From NCBI RefSeq assembly GCF_004346195.1, contig NZ_SMAK01000014.1, positions 1 to 64,000 of the forward strand: a stretch of DNA of 64,000 nucleotides, in the 5' to 3' direction. The notes under the pieces were generated by a model. It did no database searches. It saw only the letters and a list, made by a program, of their open reading frames with translations, and was not told the origin of the DNA. The translations under genes were made by a program, and so were the position numbers. This stretch comes from Tepidamorphus gemmatus (GTDB taxonomy: Bacteria; Pseudomonadota; Alphaproteobacteria; Rhizobiales; Tepidamorphaceae). Each line of letters begins with the position of its first letter. Position 1 is the first letter of the stretch. Below are positions 14,795-24,202 of the stretch, in pieces.

Positions 14795-17328
14795 AGTCCA
14801 GACTTCTTGCCAAGTATCAGCCGCTGGTGATCGCCGCTGTCGGCCTGGCGGTGCTCCCCTTCGTTGTGCCGTGGTTCGGCCTGACGGTCAGCACGGCGAC
14901 GGTGATCGTCGTCCTCACGATCGCCGCCCTCGGCCTGAACATGATGATGGGCTATGCCGGCCTCGTCTCGTTCGGCCATGCCGCCTGGTTCGGGATCGGT
15001 GGCTATGCTGCAGCGCTCGCCCAGCGTCACGTCCTTCCCGACCAGATCGTCCTGCCGATCCTGTGCGGCATGGCGTTCGTCGCGCTCCTGTCCGCGATCG
15101 TCGGCGCGGTGATGCTGCGCCGCCGCGGCGTCTACTTCGCCCTGATGACGCTGGCGCTCTGCGCGCTCACCTACACGATCTCCTTCCGTTGGACGGCCGT
15201 CACCGGCGGCGAAGATGGCCTCGGCGGCTTGCGGCGCGGCTCGATCGGGCCGTTCAGCCTCGACGTGCAGATGAACTACTACATCTTCGTCGCCCTTGTC
15301 GGTCTTGCCGCGCTTTACCTGCTCGTGCGCGTCGTCCACTCGCCGTTCGGCCACGTGCTGGTCGCCATCCGCGAGAACCAGGCGCGGGCGACGTTCCAGG
15401 GCTATCCGGTCCAGCGCTACAAGCTCGCGGTGTTCGTGCTGTCAGCCACCGTCACCGCGCTTGCCGGCGCGCTGTCGGGCTTCCAGCACTACATAGTGTC
15501 GGCCGAGGCGACCTCGATCGAGTTTTCCGGCGAACTTCTTGCCATGGTCGTCATCGGCGGGATGCACCATCACATCCTCGGCCCCGCCGTCGGCGTCATG
15601 TTCTACATCCTGTTCCGCGAGCTGTTCTCGATCTGGACGCAGGACTGGCTGTTCTGGTTCGGCCTGATCTTCGTCGCCTTCGTCATGTACTTGCCGGGTG
15701 GGATCGTCGGCATCGGCGCCCGGATTCGCGACCGTCTGCGGCCGCCGCCCGAGGAGGACGCGGCGATGAGTCGGCGCAGGATCTATCAAGGCCTGCCCGT
15801 GCCGGAGTTCCTGCGGCCACAGCGCCGCGAGGGCGCCGTGCTCGAGGTCGACGACGTGGCGAAGCGCTTTGGCGGCATCCAGGCCGTGAACGGCGCCAGG
15901 CTCGCCGTGGAGTCGGGGCAGATCCATGCGCTCATCGGACCGAACGGCGCCGGCAAGACAACATTGTTCAACTTGATTTCTGGCGCCTATGCGCCCGACC
16001 GCGGCACGGTCAGGCTCCATGGTCGGCCGATTCACGGGCTGTCTCCCGACGCGATCTGCCAGCAGGGGCTGGCCCGCTCGTTCCAGATCACCAACCTGTT
16101 CGAGGGGCTGTCGATCCTCGAGAACCTGCGTCTGTCCGCCCAGGCACGCCATCCAGGTCGCTTCAACTTCTGGCGCGACGTCGACAGCTACACGCAGGTG
16201 AACGCCGACACGGCCGAACTGATCCGCTTCCTTGGCCTAGAAGGCATCGAGGACATCAAGGGCAGGGACCTGTCCTATGGCGGCCAGCGGCTCGTCGATC
16301 TCGGCATCGCGCTCGCCTCGCGCCCGCAAGTGCTGCTGCTCGACGAGCCGCTGGCGGGCCTCGCCGCAGCCGAGCGCGAGCGCGTTTTCGACCTCGTGCG
16401 CACCGTGTCGTCGAACATCCCGGTGCTGCTCGTCGAGCACGATATCGACCGGGTGCTCGCCCTGTCACACCGGGTCACGGTTATGAACCAAGGCGAGGTG
16501 CTGGTCTCCGGAAGTCCCGAGGAAATCCGCAACGACCGGCGCGTGCAGGAAATCTACACCGGAAAGGGGGCGCATGCCCTCGCCGGGCGGCCGCCATGCT
16601 TGGTGAGCGGCAACGAGGTCGTCCTCTCGGCACAGAAACTCAACACCTTCTACGGCAAGAGCCATATCCTCAACGACGCGACGCTGGAGGTGCGCAAGGG
16701 CGAGATCGTCGCGCTGCTCGGCCGCAACGGCGCCGGCAAGTCGACGTTGCTGAAGTCTCTGGCCGGGCTGGTGCCACCGAAGTCGGGCAGCATCATCTTC
16801 GAGGGCCGCGAGATCGTCGGGCTGCCTGCCCATGAGGTCGCCCGTCTCGGAATCGGCTACGTGCCGCAGAATCGGGGTCTGTTCGCCGGCATGACGGTCG
16901 CCGAGAATCTCGAACTGGGGCGGCTCGCGCGTACCACCGAGTCGCGCGGCGGCGTGGTGTGGAGCGAGGAGCGCATCCTGGAGATGTTTCCGCGCCTTCG
17001 CGAGCGCCTGCACACCCATGCCGATTATCTCTCCGGTGGCGAGCAGCAGATGCTGTCCATCGCGCGGGCGCTCTCCGGCAATGTCAGACTGCTGCTGCTC
17101 GACGAGCCGTTCGAGGGTCTGGCACCGGCCGTCATCGACGAGCTGTTCGACGTGCTCGACCGGCTGCGCGCCGACCTGCCGATCATCGTCGTGGAGCACA
17201 ATCTCGACCTCGTCCTGGCGCTCGCCGACCGGGTCTTCGCTCTCGAGCGCGGCGAGGTTTTCCATCAGGGGCCGGCCCACGCGCTGCTCACCGATCTCGA
17301 ATACCGCAAGCAGATCCTGTGGCTGTGA
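14791..17328 (+). CDS. Fused LivM permease-LivG ATPase-LivF ATPase of an ABC importer
   Basis: One uninterrupted 845-residue frame carries three parts that are normally separate. Residues 1-320 are a LivM-type permease (LNMMMGYAGLVSFGHAAWFGIGGY). Residues about 350-610 are a LivG ATPase with GPNGAGKTT near 383, signature LSYGGQ near 495 and LLLDEP near 516. Residues about 615-845 are a LivF ATPase with GRNGAGKST near 643, LSGGEQQ near 747 and LLLDEPFEG near 769. Both ATPase halves keep their catalytic motifs. The linker between permease and first ATPase (about 321-350) is charged. Permease-ATPase fusions exist in this class; having both ATPases in the same chain is unusual. Confidence 0.85.
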   Translation: MKSRLLAKYQPLVIAAVGLAVLPFVVPWFGLTVSTATVIVVLTIAALGLNMMMGYAGLVSFGHAAWFGIGGYAAALAQRHVLPDQIVLPILCGMAFVALLSAIVGAVMLRRRGVYFALMTLALCALTYTISFRWTAVTGGEDGLGGLRRGSIGPFSLDVQMNYYIFVALVGLAALYLLVRVVHSPFGHVLVAIRENQARATFQGYPVQRYKLAVFVLSATVTALAGALSGFQHYIVSAEATSIEFSGELLAMVVIGGMHHHILGPAVGVMFYILFRELFSIWTQDWLFWFGLIFVAFVMYLPGGIVGIGARIRDRLRPPPEEDAAMSRRRIYQGLPVPEFLRPQRREGAVLEVDDVAKRFGGIQAVNGARLAVESGQIHALIGPNGAGKTTLFNLISGAYAPDRGTVRLHGRPIHGLSPDAICQQGLARSFQITNLFEGLSILENLRLSAQARHPGRFNFWRDVDSYTQVNADTAELIRFLGLEGIEDIKGRDLSYGGQRLVDLGIALASRPQVLLLDEPLAGLAAAERERVFDLVRTVSSNIPVLLVEHDIDRVLALSHRVTVMNQGEVLVSGSPEEIRNDRRVQEIYTGKGAHALAGRPPCLVSGNEVVLSAQKLNTFYGKSHILNDATLEVRKGEIVALLGRNGAGKSTLLKSLAGLVPPKSGSIIFEGREIVGLPAHEVARLGIGYVPQNRGLFAGMTVAENLELGRLARTTESRGGVVWSEERILEMFPRLRERLHTHADYLSGGEQQMLSIARALSGNVRLLLLDEPFEGLAPAVIDELFDVLDRLRADLPIIVVEHNLDLVLALADRVFALERGEVFHQGPAHALLTDLEYRKQILWL

Positions 17329-17351
17329 ACGAAGTACGGAAAGGTCCGGCC

Positions 17352-18815
17352 GTGAACGACACGACGACGAACGCCAACATTGCTGCTTCGCGACAGGCCG
17401 AGGCGCGGCTGCTGATCGCCGGACGCTGGGAGCAAGGTGAAGGCTCGCCGGTCCCGATCCTCGACAAGTTCCTGTTGTCGCAGATTGGCGAGGTGCGCCC
17501 GGCATCGGCCCGGCAGGTGGAGCTCATGGTGGAGTCGGCTGCCGCTGCCTTCCGCAAGGGGGCACCCATCGCCCACGAGCGCGGCGAGATCCTTTCCCGC
17601 GCGGCCGCGATTGTGGCGGCAAGACGCCGGGATTTTGTCGCCACGATGCAATCCGAAGCAGGTTTCACCATTGCCGACGCCGAGGGCGAGGTGACGCGCT
17701 GCCTGGAGACGTTGCGGCTTTCTGCCGAGGAGGCGCGGCGGCTGACCGGTGACATGCTGCCGTTCGAGGGGGCACCCGGCCAGGCCGGCCGCCTTGCCTT
17801 CACGCTTCGCGTGCCGCTCGGCGTCGTCGCCGCCATCACGCCGTTCAATTCGCCGCTCAACACCGTGGCGCACAAGGTTGCGCCGGCCTTCGCGGCCGGC
17901 AACGCGGTGATCCTCAAGCCCTCGACCAGCACGCCGCTGACGGCATGCCTTCTGGCCGAGGCGCTGGTCGAGGCCGGCCTGCCAACCGGCTTCCTCTCCG
18001 TCCTCCACGGAGGCGGCGAGGTGGCGCGCTTCCTCCTCGACAACGAGCAGGTGCGCTTCTTCGCCTTCACCGGCAGCACCGAGGTCGGCCGGATCATCCA
18101 GGCCGCGGCCGGCCTCAGACGCACGCAGATGGAACTCGGTTCCATCGCCTTCACCATCCTTGGCGAAGACGCCGATCTCGACCGCGCCCTGCCCAAGATC
18201 GTCAATGCCGGCTACCGCAAGGCCGGTCAGGTCTGCACGTCGGTACAGATTCTCCTCGTCCACGAGGCACGCCGCGCCGAGGTCGAGCGGCGCCTCGCCC
18301 CGATGGTCGCCGCGCTGCGCTGCGGCGATCCACGCGACCCGGCAACCTTTGTCGGGCCGCTGATTGGCGAGCGCGAGGCTGCGCGTGTCGAGGCCTGGAT
18401 TGGTGAGGCGGTGGCGGGCGGGGCACGCCTGCTCGCCGGCGGCACGCGCAGCGGCCCGGTGGTGGCACCGACCCTGCTGACCGACATCCGTGCCGACATG
18501 AAGGTCGGATGCGCGGAAATCTTCGGACCGGTCATCTGTATCGCGCCGTTCGCGACGCTCGACGAGGCGATCGATCGCGTCAATTCCACACCATTCGGGC
18601 TGGCCACCGGGCTCTTCACCCAGCGGCTCAACGACGCCTTCGAGGCGGCTCGGCGGCTGGAGGTCGGCGGAGTGCACATCAACGAAACGTCGAGTGCCCG
18701 CGTCGACCTGATGCCCTATGGCGGCTCCAAGGACAGCGGCTTCGGGCGAGAAGGACCACACTACGCGATCCGCGAGATGACCGAGGAGCGCGTCGTCTCG
18801 ATCTCCACCCGCTGA
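17352..18815 (+). CDS. NAD(P)-dependent aldehyde dehydrogenase
   Basis: A 487-residue ALDH-superfamily enzyme that oxidises an aldehyde to its acid. Visible motifs are ITPFNSPLNTVAHKVAPA, GNAVILKPS, FTGSTEVG, the general base Glu261 in MELGS and the nucleophile Cys295 in GQVCTS. The family consensus ELGGK/N is ELGSI here. GTG at 17352 is chosen because GGAAAGGT precedes it by 7 bases; a GTG at 17325 overlapping the previous stop is less likely. In the cluster it could oxidise the aldehyde released by the ThDP enzyme. Confidence 0.85.
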   Translation: MNDTTTNANIAASRQAEARLLIAGRWEQGEGSPVPILDKFLLSQIGEVRPASARQVELMVESAAAAFRKGAPIAHERGEILSRAAAIVAARRRDFVATMQSEAGFTIADAEGEVTRCLETLRLSAEEARRLTGDMLPFEGAPGQAGRLAFTLRVPLGVVAAITPFNSPLNTVAHKVAPAFAAGNAVILKPSTSTPLTACLLAEALVEAGLPTGFLSVLHGGGEVARFLLDNEQVRFFAFTGSTEVGRIIQAAAGLRRTQMELGSIAFTILGEDADLDRALPKIVNAGYRKAGQVCTSVQILLVHEARRAEVERRLAPMVAALRCGDPRDPATFVGPLIGEREAARVEAWIGEAVAGGARLLAGGTRSGPVVAPTLLTDIRADMKVGCAEIFGPVICIAPFATLDEAIDRVNSTPFGLATGLFTQRLNDAFEAARRLEVGGVHINETSSARVDLMPYGGSKDSGFGREGPHYAIREMTEERVVSISTR

Positions 18816-18847
18816 GAAGCGGCTGTTCCAACCAAACCGAGGAAAGC

Positions 18848-19564
18848 ATGACCAGGAAGATCGCCTTCGTTTTCGGCGGCTCGCGCGGCATCGGCGCGGC
18901 TTGCGTGACGGCGCTGCGTGCCGACGGCTTCGACGTCGCCTACAGCTATGTGACCAATGCCCCCGTTGCCGCGGAAGACGGGCCTGGCAAGCGTGCCTTC
19001 CGGGCCGACATCAGCGATCCGGGCGATGTCGCCCGGTTCTTCGACGAGGCGGGCGCCGCGCTCGGCGGAGCGCCAGACTGCGTGGTCGCCAATGCCGGCA
19101 TCAACGTTCCGCCGGTACCGCTGGCGCAGTTTCCGCCAGAGGATTTTCACCGACTCATGGAAATCAACGTCGTCGGCGCCTTCAACATCCTGTCGGAAGC
19201 GGCACGCAGGATTGCTGACAACGGCTCGATCATCGCGCTGACCACGTCGCTGGTGCGCCACGCTGTGCCGGGCGCCGGCCCCTACAGCGCCTCCAAGGCG
19301 GCGGTGGAATGCCTGGTGCGCTCCCTGGCGAAAGAGCTTGCCGGGCGGGGCATCCGCGTCAACGCCGTCGCGCCCGGTCCGGTAGACACCGACCTCTTCC
19401 GCACCGGCAAGGACGAGGCGGCGATCCAGCGGTCGGCGGGGCTCAGCCCGTTCAACCGCGTCGGCCGCCCGGAGGAGGTGGCGAACGTCGTGAGCTTCCT
19501 GGCGTCGCCGAAGGCGAGCTGGATTCACGGCCAGATCGTGCAGCCGAACGGCGGACTGATCTAG
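18848..19564 (+). CDS. Short-chain dehydrogenase/reductase
   Basis: A 238-residue classical SDR with the cofactor motif GGSRGIGAA at the N-terminus, the NAG motif in VVANAGIN, catalytic Ser in TTS and Tyr/Lys in PYSASKAA near residues 146-150, and PGPVDTDLF. It is similar to 3-oxoacyl-ACP reductases but sits in a catabolic operon, so it probably oxidises or reduces a hydroxy/keto intermediate. It follows the ALDH gene by 32 bases with GAGGAAAG upstream of the ATG. Confidence 0.85.
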   Translation: MTRKIAFVFGGSRGIGAACVTALRADGFDVAYSYVTNAPVAAEDGPGKRAFRADISDPGDVARFFDEAGAALGGAPDCVVANAGINVPPVPLAQFPPEDFHRLMEINVVGAFNILSEAARRIADNGSIIALTTSLVRHAVPGAGPYSASKAAVECLVRSLAKELAGRGIRVNAVAPGPVDTDLFRTGKDEAAIQRSAGLSPFNRVGRPEEVANVVSFLASPKASWIHGQIVQPNGGLI

Positions 19565-20362
19565 CCTCATCCGCCATTGCACAGCTGCCTCATGTCAACC
19601 GGCATGCAGGGGTCCGGTCTGGTCCGGCGCAGATGGGCTTCAGTAATGTCGGCACGCCGCGCGCCGCACGGCCGATTGCCCCGGCCACCGGAACGAAGAC
19701 GATGGCGTCGTCGCCGACTGGATGTGACCGGCAATCCGTCTGCGCCGTGTCGCAGATCCGGGCGAGCGGCACCTGTTCAACAGTTTCTCATCAGCGAAGG
19801 TGGCGTTCGTCATATCGGTGCAGACGCCATTCGCCTCCTGGCCGGCGACCGCCGCCATGCGTTCGGCCGCATCGCTCAGGCGTGAAGGGCCGGGTCGCCT
19901 CCCGGCTTGCCCGGCGCTGGGCTCCGGCGCTCGGCAGCAACCTGTGGCGCGCGACCTGGACATCGACGAGCCGTGGTCTTCCGCGGCAGCGCAAAGAGCG
20001 GATCGGCCGTCGCCGGGCCGACAGTGAACCTACCCAGGGCCGCCGGACCGTCCTCCAGCCGCAGATGACATCGATGGAGCAGCAGATCGGACACCCTGCC
20101 CCTTGAAGTAGATCCGTCCGGGGACGCTCACCCAGGCCGTGAGGAACAATGTGCCGGCGCACGCAGTCGAGGTAGAACCGTCGCCGGTCGGCGTCATGAC
20201 GCGCTCTCGTGCATGGCGGTGACAGACGGCAGGGAATTCAGCATACTCTTGTACGCATCCGGATACGCCAGTCTGCTCCGCTTGCACAGGCGCTGGGCTG
20301 CCTTAACGAACGGAGTTCCTGCCGAACTGGCATCGTGACAGCGCGGCACTCGGAGAACGGCG
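19565..20362. other. Region of about 800 bases without a supported gene; possible decayed reading frames
   Basis: No intact gene is evident. On the minus strand, peptides that look protein-like appear in successive different frames (for example AWVSVPGRIYFKGQGV near 20110-20160, then SDLLLHRCHLRLEDGPAALG near 20030-20094, then TNATFADEKLLNR near 19780-19820). This would fit a gene with several frameshifts, but I recognise no family. The region separates the SDR gene from the GntR regulator. Confidence 0.35.
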
Positions 20363-21040
20363 ATGGCAAGACAGGCAAGAACCGCCCGGGACCGGGCCGA
20401 ACCGCTGAGCACGATGGTGTATCGCAGCCTCGTCGACCGGCTCCGCGCGGGCACCCTCGCGCCCGGCAGCCGTCTGCGCGAGGAAGACATCGCCGCCGAA
20501 ATGGGCGTCAGCCGCACGCCGGTGCGCGAGGCGCTGACGCGATTTCATGCGCGCGGCCTTGCTACGGCAAGCAGCTACGGTCTTACCGTCACCGAGCTCG
20601 ATCGCCGGCAGGTGGGCGAGCTGTACGCGATGCGCGCCGTTCTCGAAGGAGCGGCCGCCCGCTTCGCGGCGGAGAATGCCTCGGCCGCCGACCTCGCCGC
20701 CATACGCCATGCAGCCGAAATCTTCGAGCAGGAGGCCCACGACGCAGCATCGCTCGCGCGAGCCAATGCGGCCTTCCATGAATCGATCTACCAGACCGCC
20801 CGCAACGACTACCTGATGCGGATGCTGGAGGATCTGAACGATTCGCTCGCGCTGCTGCCGCGCACCACCTTTCAGATTCCGGGGCGCAGCGAGGAAGCCA
20901 AGCGGGAGCACGCCGCCGTTCTCGACGCGATCGAGCGGCGCGACGCCGACGCTGCCGAGCAGGCGATGCGCAACCACATGCACAAGGCTCTGGTCGGCCG
21001 GCTGAAACTGCAGTTCTCGCTGGTCGCGCGGCCGGCATGA
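20363..21040 (+). CDS. GntR-family regulator with FCD ligand domain
   Basis: A 225-residue FadR-subfamily regulator. The winged HTH is in residues about 15-75 (GTLAPGSRLREEDIAAEMGVSRTPVREAL). The C-terminal all-helical FCD domain shows AFHESIYQTARNDYLMRML and RNHMHKAL, where Asp/His residues usually bind metal plus a small organic acid. It lies at the border between the catabolic cluster and the PGC. Regulation of the catabolic operons is more likely than of the PGC, because a half-palindrome of the FCD type overlaps the first flavoprotein promoter (5900-5911). Confidence 0.85.
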   Translation: MARQARTARDRAEPLSTMVYRSLVDRLRAGTLAPGSRLREEDIAAEMGVSRTPVREALTRFHARGLATASSYGLTVTELDRRQVGELYAMRAVLEGAAARFAAENASAADLAAIRHAAEIFEQEAHDAASLARANAAFHESIYQTARNDYLMRMLEDLNDSLALLPRTTFQIPGRSEEAKREHAAVLDAIERRDADAAEQAMRNHMHKALVGRLKLQFSLVARPA

Positions 21041-21191
21041 ACGGCGCCAGGTATCCGCGTGGCCGTTGCGGACGGAGAATGGCCCGCGCGGCATCCGGCC
21101 GGAGCGCGCCGGGGACAGCCCGACTCCGGGGCTGCCTCGATGCCTCGACGAGGTGCCGGAAACCGCAAACGGCGGATGCCGATCGGACATG

Positions 21192-21234
21192 TGTAAATCT
21201 CGTGTTACATATGCTTCGTAAACGTGATAGAACA
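21192..21234 (+). promoter_or_regulatory. Paired PpsR/CrtJ boxes and promoter upstream of bchI
   Basis: The first box TGTAAATCTCGTGTTACA (21192-21209) matches TGT-N12-ACA exactly. After 7 bases a second box CGTAAACGTGATAGAACA (21217-21234) matches 5 of 6 fixed positions. A sigma-70-like promoter, TTACAT (21205-21210) and TAGAAC (21228-21233) with a 17-base spacer, is overlapped by both boxes, so PpsR binding would block RNA polymerase. PpsR/CrtJ is known to bind two such palindromes about 8 bp apart. Confidence 0.75.
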
Positions 21235-21257
21235 CTCGCGAAGAGCAACAGCGCGGG

Positions 21258-22412
21258 ATGGGTCCGATGCTACATGTCCCGGGCCATGGAAACGGCCGGC
21301 TCAGGGCACCGGTGGAGCAGCCTGCGGCCCGGTCCGACCGGTCTCGCTCTCACGCCGGCGGACAGCCGTCCGGCCGACGCCGGCATGTCGAGCAGGGCGG
21401 GCGGCCGGCGTTCCCGTTCTCGGCCATCGTCGCGCAGGATGACCTCAAGCGGGCTCTGATCCTCGCCGCGATCGACCCGACGATCGGCGGCGTTCTGGCG
21501 TTCGGCGATCGCGGCACCGGCAAGTCGACCATCGTCCGCGCACTCGCCGCGCTCTTGCCGCCGATCACTGTCGTCGCGGGCTGCCCCTACAATTGCCGGC
21601 CTGGCGCACCGCAGGAGCAGTGCGACACCTGTCGCGATGCGCGTGCCTCCAGAAGCCTCAAGGTGCCGGTTCCGGTCGTCGATCTGCCGCTCGGCGCGAC
21701 CGAGGACCGGGTCGTCGGCGCACTCGATCTCGAGCGGGCGCTGGTCGCTGGCGAGAAGCGCTTCGAGCCCGGCATTCTGGCGCGGGCCAATCGCGGCTTC
21801 CTCTACGTCGACGAGGTAAACCTGCTGGAGGACCATCTGGTCGACCTGTTGCTCGACGTGGCAGCATCCGGCGAGAACGTCGTGGAACGCGAGGGCATCA
21901 GCCTGCGTCATCCGGCGCGCTTCGTGCTGATCGGCAGCGGCAATCCGGAGGAGGGCGAACTGCGGCCGCAACTGCTCGACCGCTTCGGGCTCGCCGTCAA
22001 GGTCGCGACACCCGATAATCTCGCCGACCGGATCGAGGTCGTCCGGCGGCGCGATGCCTACGACCGCGATCCCGGCGGATTCGCCGCCCTCTGGGCCGGC
22101 CGGGAGCGAAGCCTGCGGCGCCGGATTTCGGCAGCCCGGCGGCGGCTGGCGACAGTCGGGACACCGGACGCTGCCCTCGAATCCGCCGCCGGCCTGTGTA
22201 TGGCGGTCGGCACGGACGGGCTGCGCGCGGAGCTGACGTTGATCCGCGCCGCCCGCGCACTCGCCGCATTCGAGGATCGGCCGGCGGTCGCCGGCGACCA
22301 TCTGAAGGCGGTCGCCCCACTGGCGCTGCGCCATCGCCTGCGCCGCAATCCGCTCGACGAGACCGGTTCCGGCGCGCGCCTCGAGCGCGCGCTGACCGAC
22401 CATTTCGGATGA
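21258..22412 (+). CDS. bchI: Magnesium chelatase ATPase subunit BchI
   Basis: BchI is the AAA+ motor of Mg chelatase, which inserts Mg into protoporphyrin IX with BchD and BchH. FPFSAIVAQDDLKRALILAAID opens the conserved part; Walker A GDRGTGKST is near residue 83, the Cys-rich insert CPYNCRPG and Walker B FLYVDEVNLL follow. The first 50 residues have no counterpart in the family, so the true start may be the GTG at 21312 (366 residues) or later; no ATG lies closer to the conserved region. It is first in bchIDO-crtIB-tspO and follows paired PpsR boxes. Confidence 0.9.
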   Translation: MGPMLHVPGHGNGRLRAPVEQPAARSDRSRSHAGGQPSGRRRHVEQGGRPAFPFSAIVAQDDLKRALILAAIDPTIGGVLAFGDRGTGKSTIVRALAALLPPITVVAGCPYNCRPGAPQEQCDTCRDARASRSLKVPVPVVDLPLGATEDRVVGALDLERALVAGEKRFEPGILARANRGFLYVDEVNLLEDHLVDLLLDVAASGENVVEREGISLRHPARFVLIGSGNPEEGELRPQLLDRFGLAVKVATPDNLADRIEVVRRRDAYDRDPGGFAALWAGRERSLRRRISAARRRLATVGTPDAALESAAGLCMAVGTDGLRAELTLIRAARALAAFEDRPAVAGDHLKAVAPLALRHRLRRNPLDETGSGARLERALTDHFG

Positions 22413-24202
22413 CCGGCAGCGGCCCATCGCCGCATGACTGGCCGGACGCGGTGCTGGCCGCCGGCCTCCTCGCCGTCGCCGGCCCGGCCCTGGGCGGCGC
22501 CGTCGTCAGGGCCGCGCACGGGCCGGCCCGCGAGCGCTGGAACGACATCCTCGCCGCTCTCATGCCGCCAGCCGCGCCGATCCGCAGGGTGCCCCTTCAT
22601 ATCGACGATGAGCGTCTGATCGGCGGCATCGACCTCGTCGCGAGCCTCGCCGTCGGCCGCCCCGTCGCCGAGCGTGGCCTGCTCGCGGCGGCGGATGGCG
22701 GCCTGCTGATCCTGCCAATGGCGGAACGGGCTGACCCGGCGACGGTAGCGAGGATCGGACAGGCGCTCGATAGCGGATCGGTGACGCTCGCGCGTGACGG
22801 GCTGTGCCGCCGCTGGCCCGCCCGCTTCGCTGTGGTCGCGTTCGACGAAGGGATCGGCGAGGACGAGACGGTCGCAGAGCCGCTGAGGGAGCGGCTCGGG
22901 CTGTGGCTGGATCTGTCGGACACATGTCCGATGGAGCTGGACGTCAAGCCGGCCGACATCGCCGCCGCCGTGGCGGCCGGGCGTGGATGCCTTGCGGCGA
23001 CACGGCTCGCCAAGGGTGCACCGGACACCCTGTGCACCACCGCGGCGCTGCTCGGCATCGGGTCGCTTCGCGCGCCGATCCTGGCGGCGCGCGCCGCAAC
23101 GGCAATTGCCGCCCTCGACGGTCGTGACCTGACGGACGAGCGTGATATCGCCCTCGCCGCGAGGCTGGTGCTCGGGCCGCGAGCGACGCAGCTGCCGCAG
23201 GATGGTGCGGCGCGCGGCGAGTCCGATCCGACGGGGACTGCTGCCCCCCCGCGGTCCGACCAGACCGCGGAACCCGATGCAGCGGACCGGCCGGTCGAGG
23301 AACACGCCGAGGACATCGCCGTCGCTGCCGCCTTTGCCGCCCTGCCCCCCGGATTGCTGGAACGGCTGCGCCACGGCGGCGGCCAGCGCCGGCAGGTGCG
23401 GCACGGCGGATCCGGCGCGACCGGCTTGTCCGCACAGCGCGGTCGCGCCCACGGCACGAAACGGACAGCCCCCGGCCGCCCCGATAAGATCGACATCCTC
23501 GCCACGCTCCGCGCGGCAGCTCCATGGCAGCGGCTGCGGTCGGCCGGGCGGACCGGGGGTAGCCGCCGCATCGAGGTACGCAAGGACGATCTGCGCGCGA
23601 TCCGGCGCAAGCAGCGCCGGCAAACCACGACGATCTTCGTCGTCGACGCCTCGGGCTCCTGTGCCCTGCAGCGCCTGGCCGAGGCCAAGGGCGCAGTCGA
23701 ACTCCTCCTTGCCGACTGCTACGTGCGCCGCGACCATGTGGCGCTGCTGGCGTTTCGCGGCTCCGACGCCGAGATCGTGCTGCCGGCGACCCGCTCCCTG
23801 CACCGGGCGCGACGCGACCTTGCCTGCCTGCCGGGCGGCGGCGGCACGCCGCTGGCGAGCGCCATAGAGCGGGCTGCCGAGCTCGCCGACCAGGAACTGC
23901 GCCGCGATCGCTCACCGGTGATCGTCCTGCTGACGGACGGACGGGCCAATGTCACCCGCGACAACCGGCGCGACCGCGTGACAGCAACGCGCGAGGCGAT
24001 CGACGCCGGCAGGGCGCTGGCCAAGGCAGGCGTCGCATCGGTGCTGATCGACACGGCGCTGCGCCCCGACCCCCGGGCGCTCGAACTCGCGCAAGCGATG
24101 GGTGCAATCTATCTGCCCATGCCACATGCCGACGCCGCCGGTCTGTCGAGCGCGGCGCGCAAGGCAGCCGGAGCGATGCGGAGCGCTGCGCCATGGCAAT
24201 GA
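22409..24202 (+). CDS. bchD: Magnesium chelatase subunit BchD
   Basis: A 597-residue subunit that forms the AAA+ double ring with BchI and carries an integrin-I-like domain. The N-terminal AAA+ part lacks a working P-loop as in other BchD proteins; a Pro/acid-rich linker lies around residues 270-320; the C-terminal von Willebrand domain has the MIDAS motif DASGS at residue 413 and TDGRANVT later. It starts in ATGA overlap with bchI. Confidence 0.95.
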   Translation: MTGSGPSPHDWPDAVLAAGLLAVAGPALGGAVVRAAHGPARERWNDILAALMPPAAPIRRVPLHIDDERLIGGIDLVASLAVGRPVAERGLLAAADGGLLILPMAERADPATVARIGQALDSGSVTLARDGLCRRWPARFAVVAFDEGIGEDETVAEPLRERLGLWLDLSDTCPMELDVKPADIAAAVAAGRGCLAATRLAKGAPDTLCTTAALLGIGSLRAPILAARAATAIAALDGRDLTDERDIALAARLVLGPRATQLPQDGAARGESDPTGTAAPPRSDQTAEPDAADRPVEEHAEDIAVAAAFAALPPGLLERLRHGGGQRRQVRHGGSGATGLSAQRGRAHGTKRTAPGRPDKIDILATLRAAAPWQRLRSAGRTGGSRRIEVRKDDLRAIRRKQRRQTTTIFVVDASGSCALQRLAEAKGAVELLLADCYVRRDHVALLAFRGSDAEIVLPATRSLHRARRDLACLPGGGGTPLASAIERAAELADQELRRDRSPVIVLLTDGRANVTRDNRRDRVTATREAIDAGRALAKAGVASVLIDTALRPDPRALELAQAMGAIYLPMPHADAAGLSSAARKAAGAMRSAAPWQ

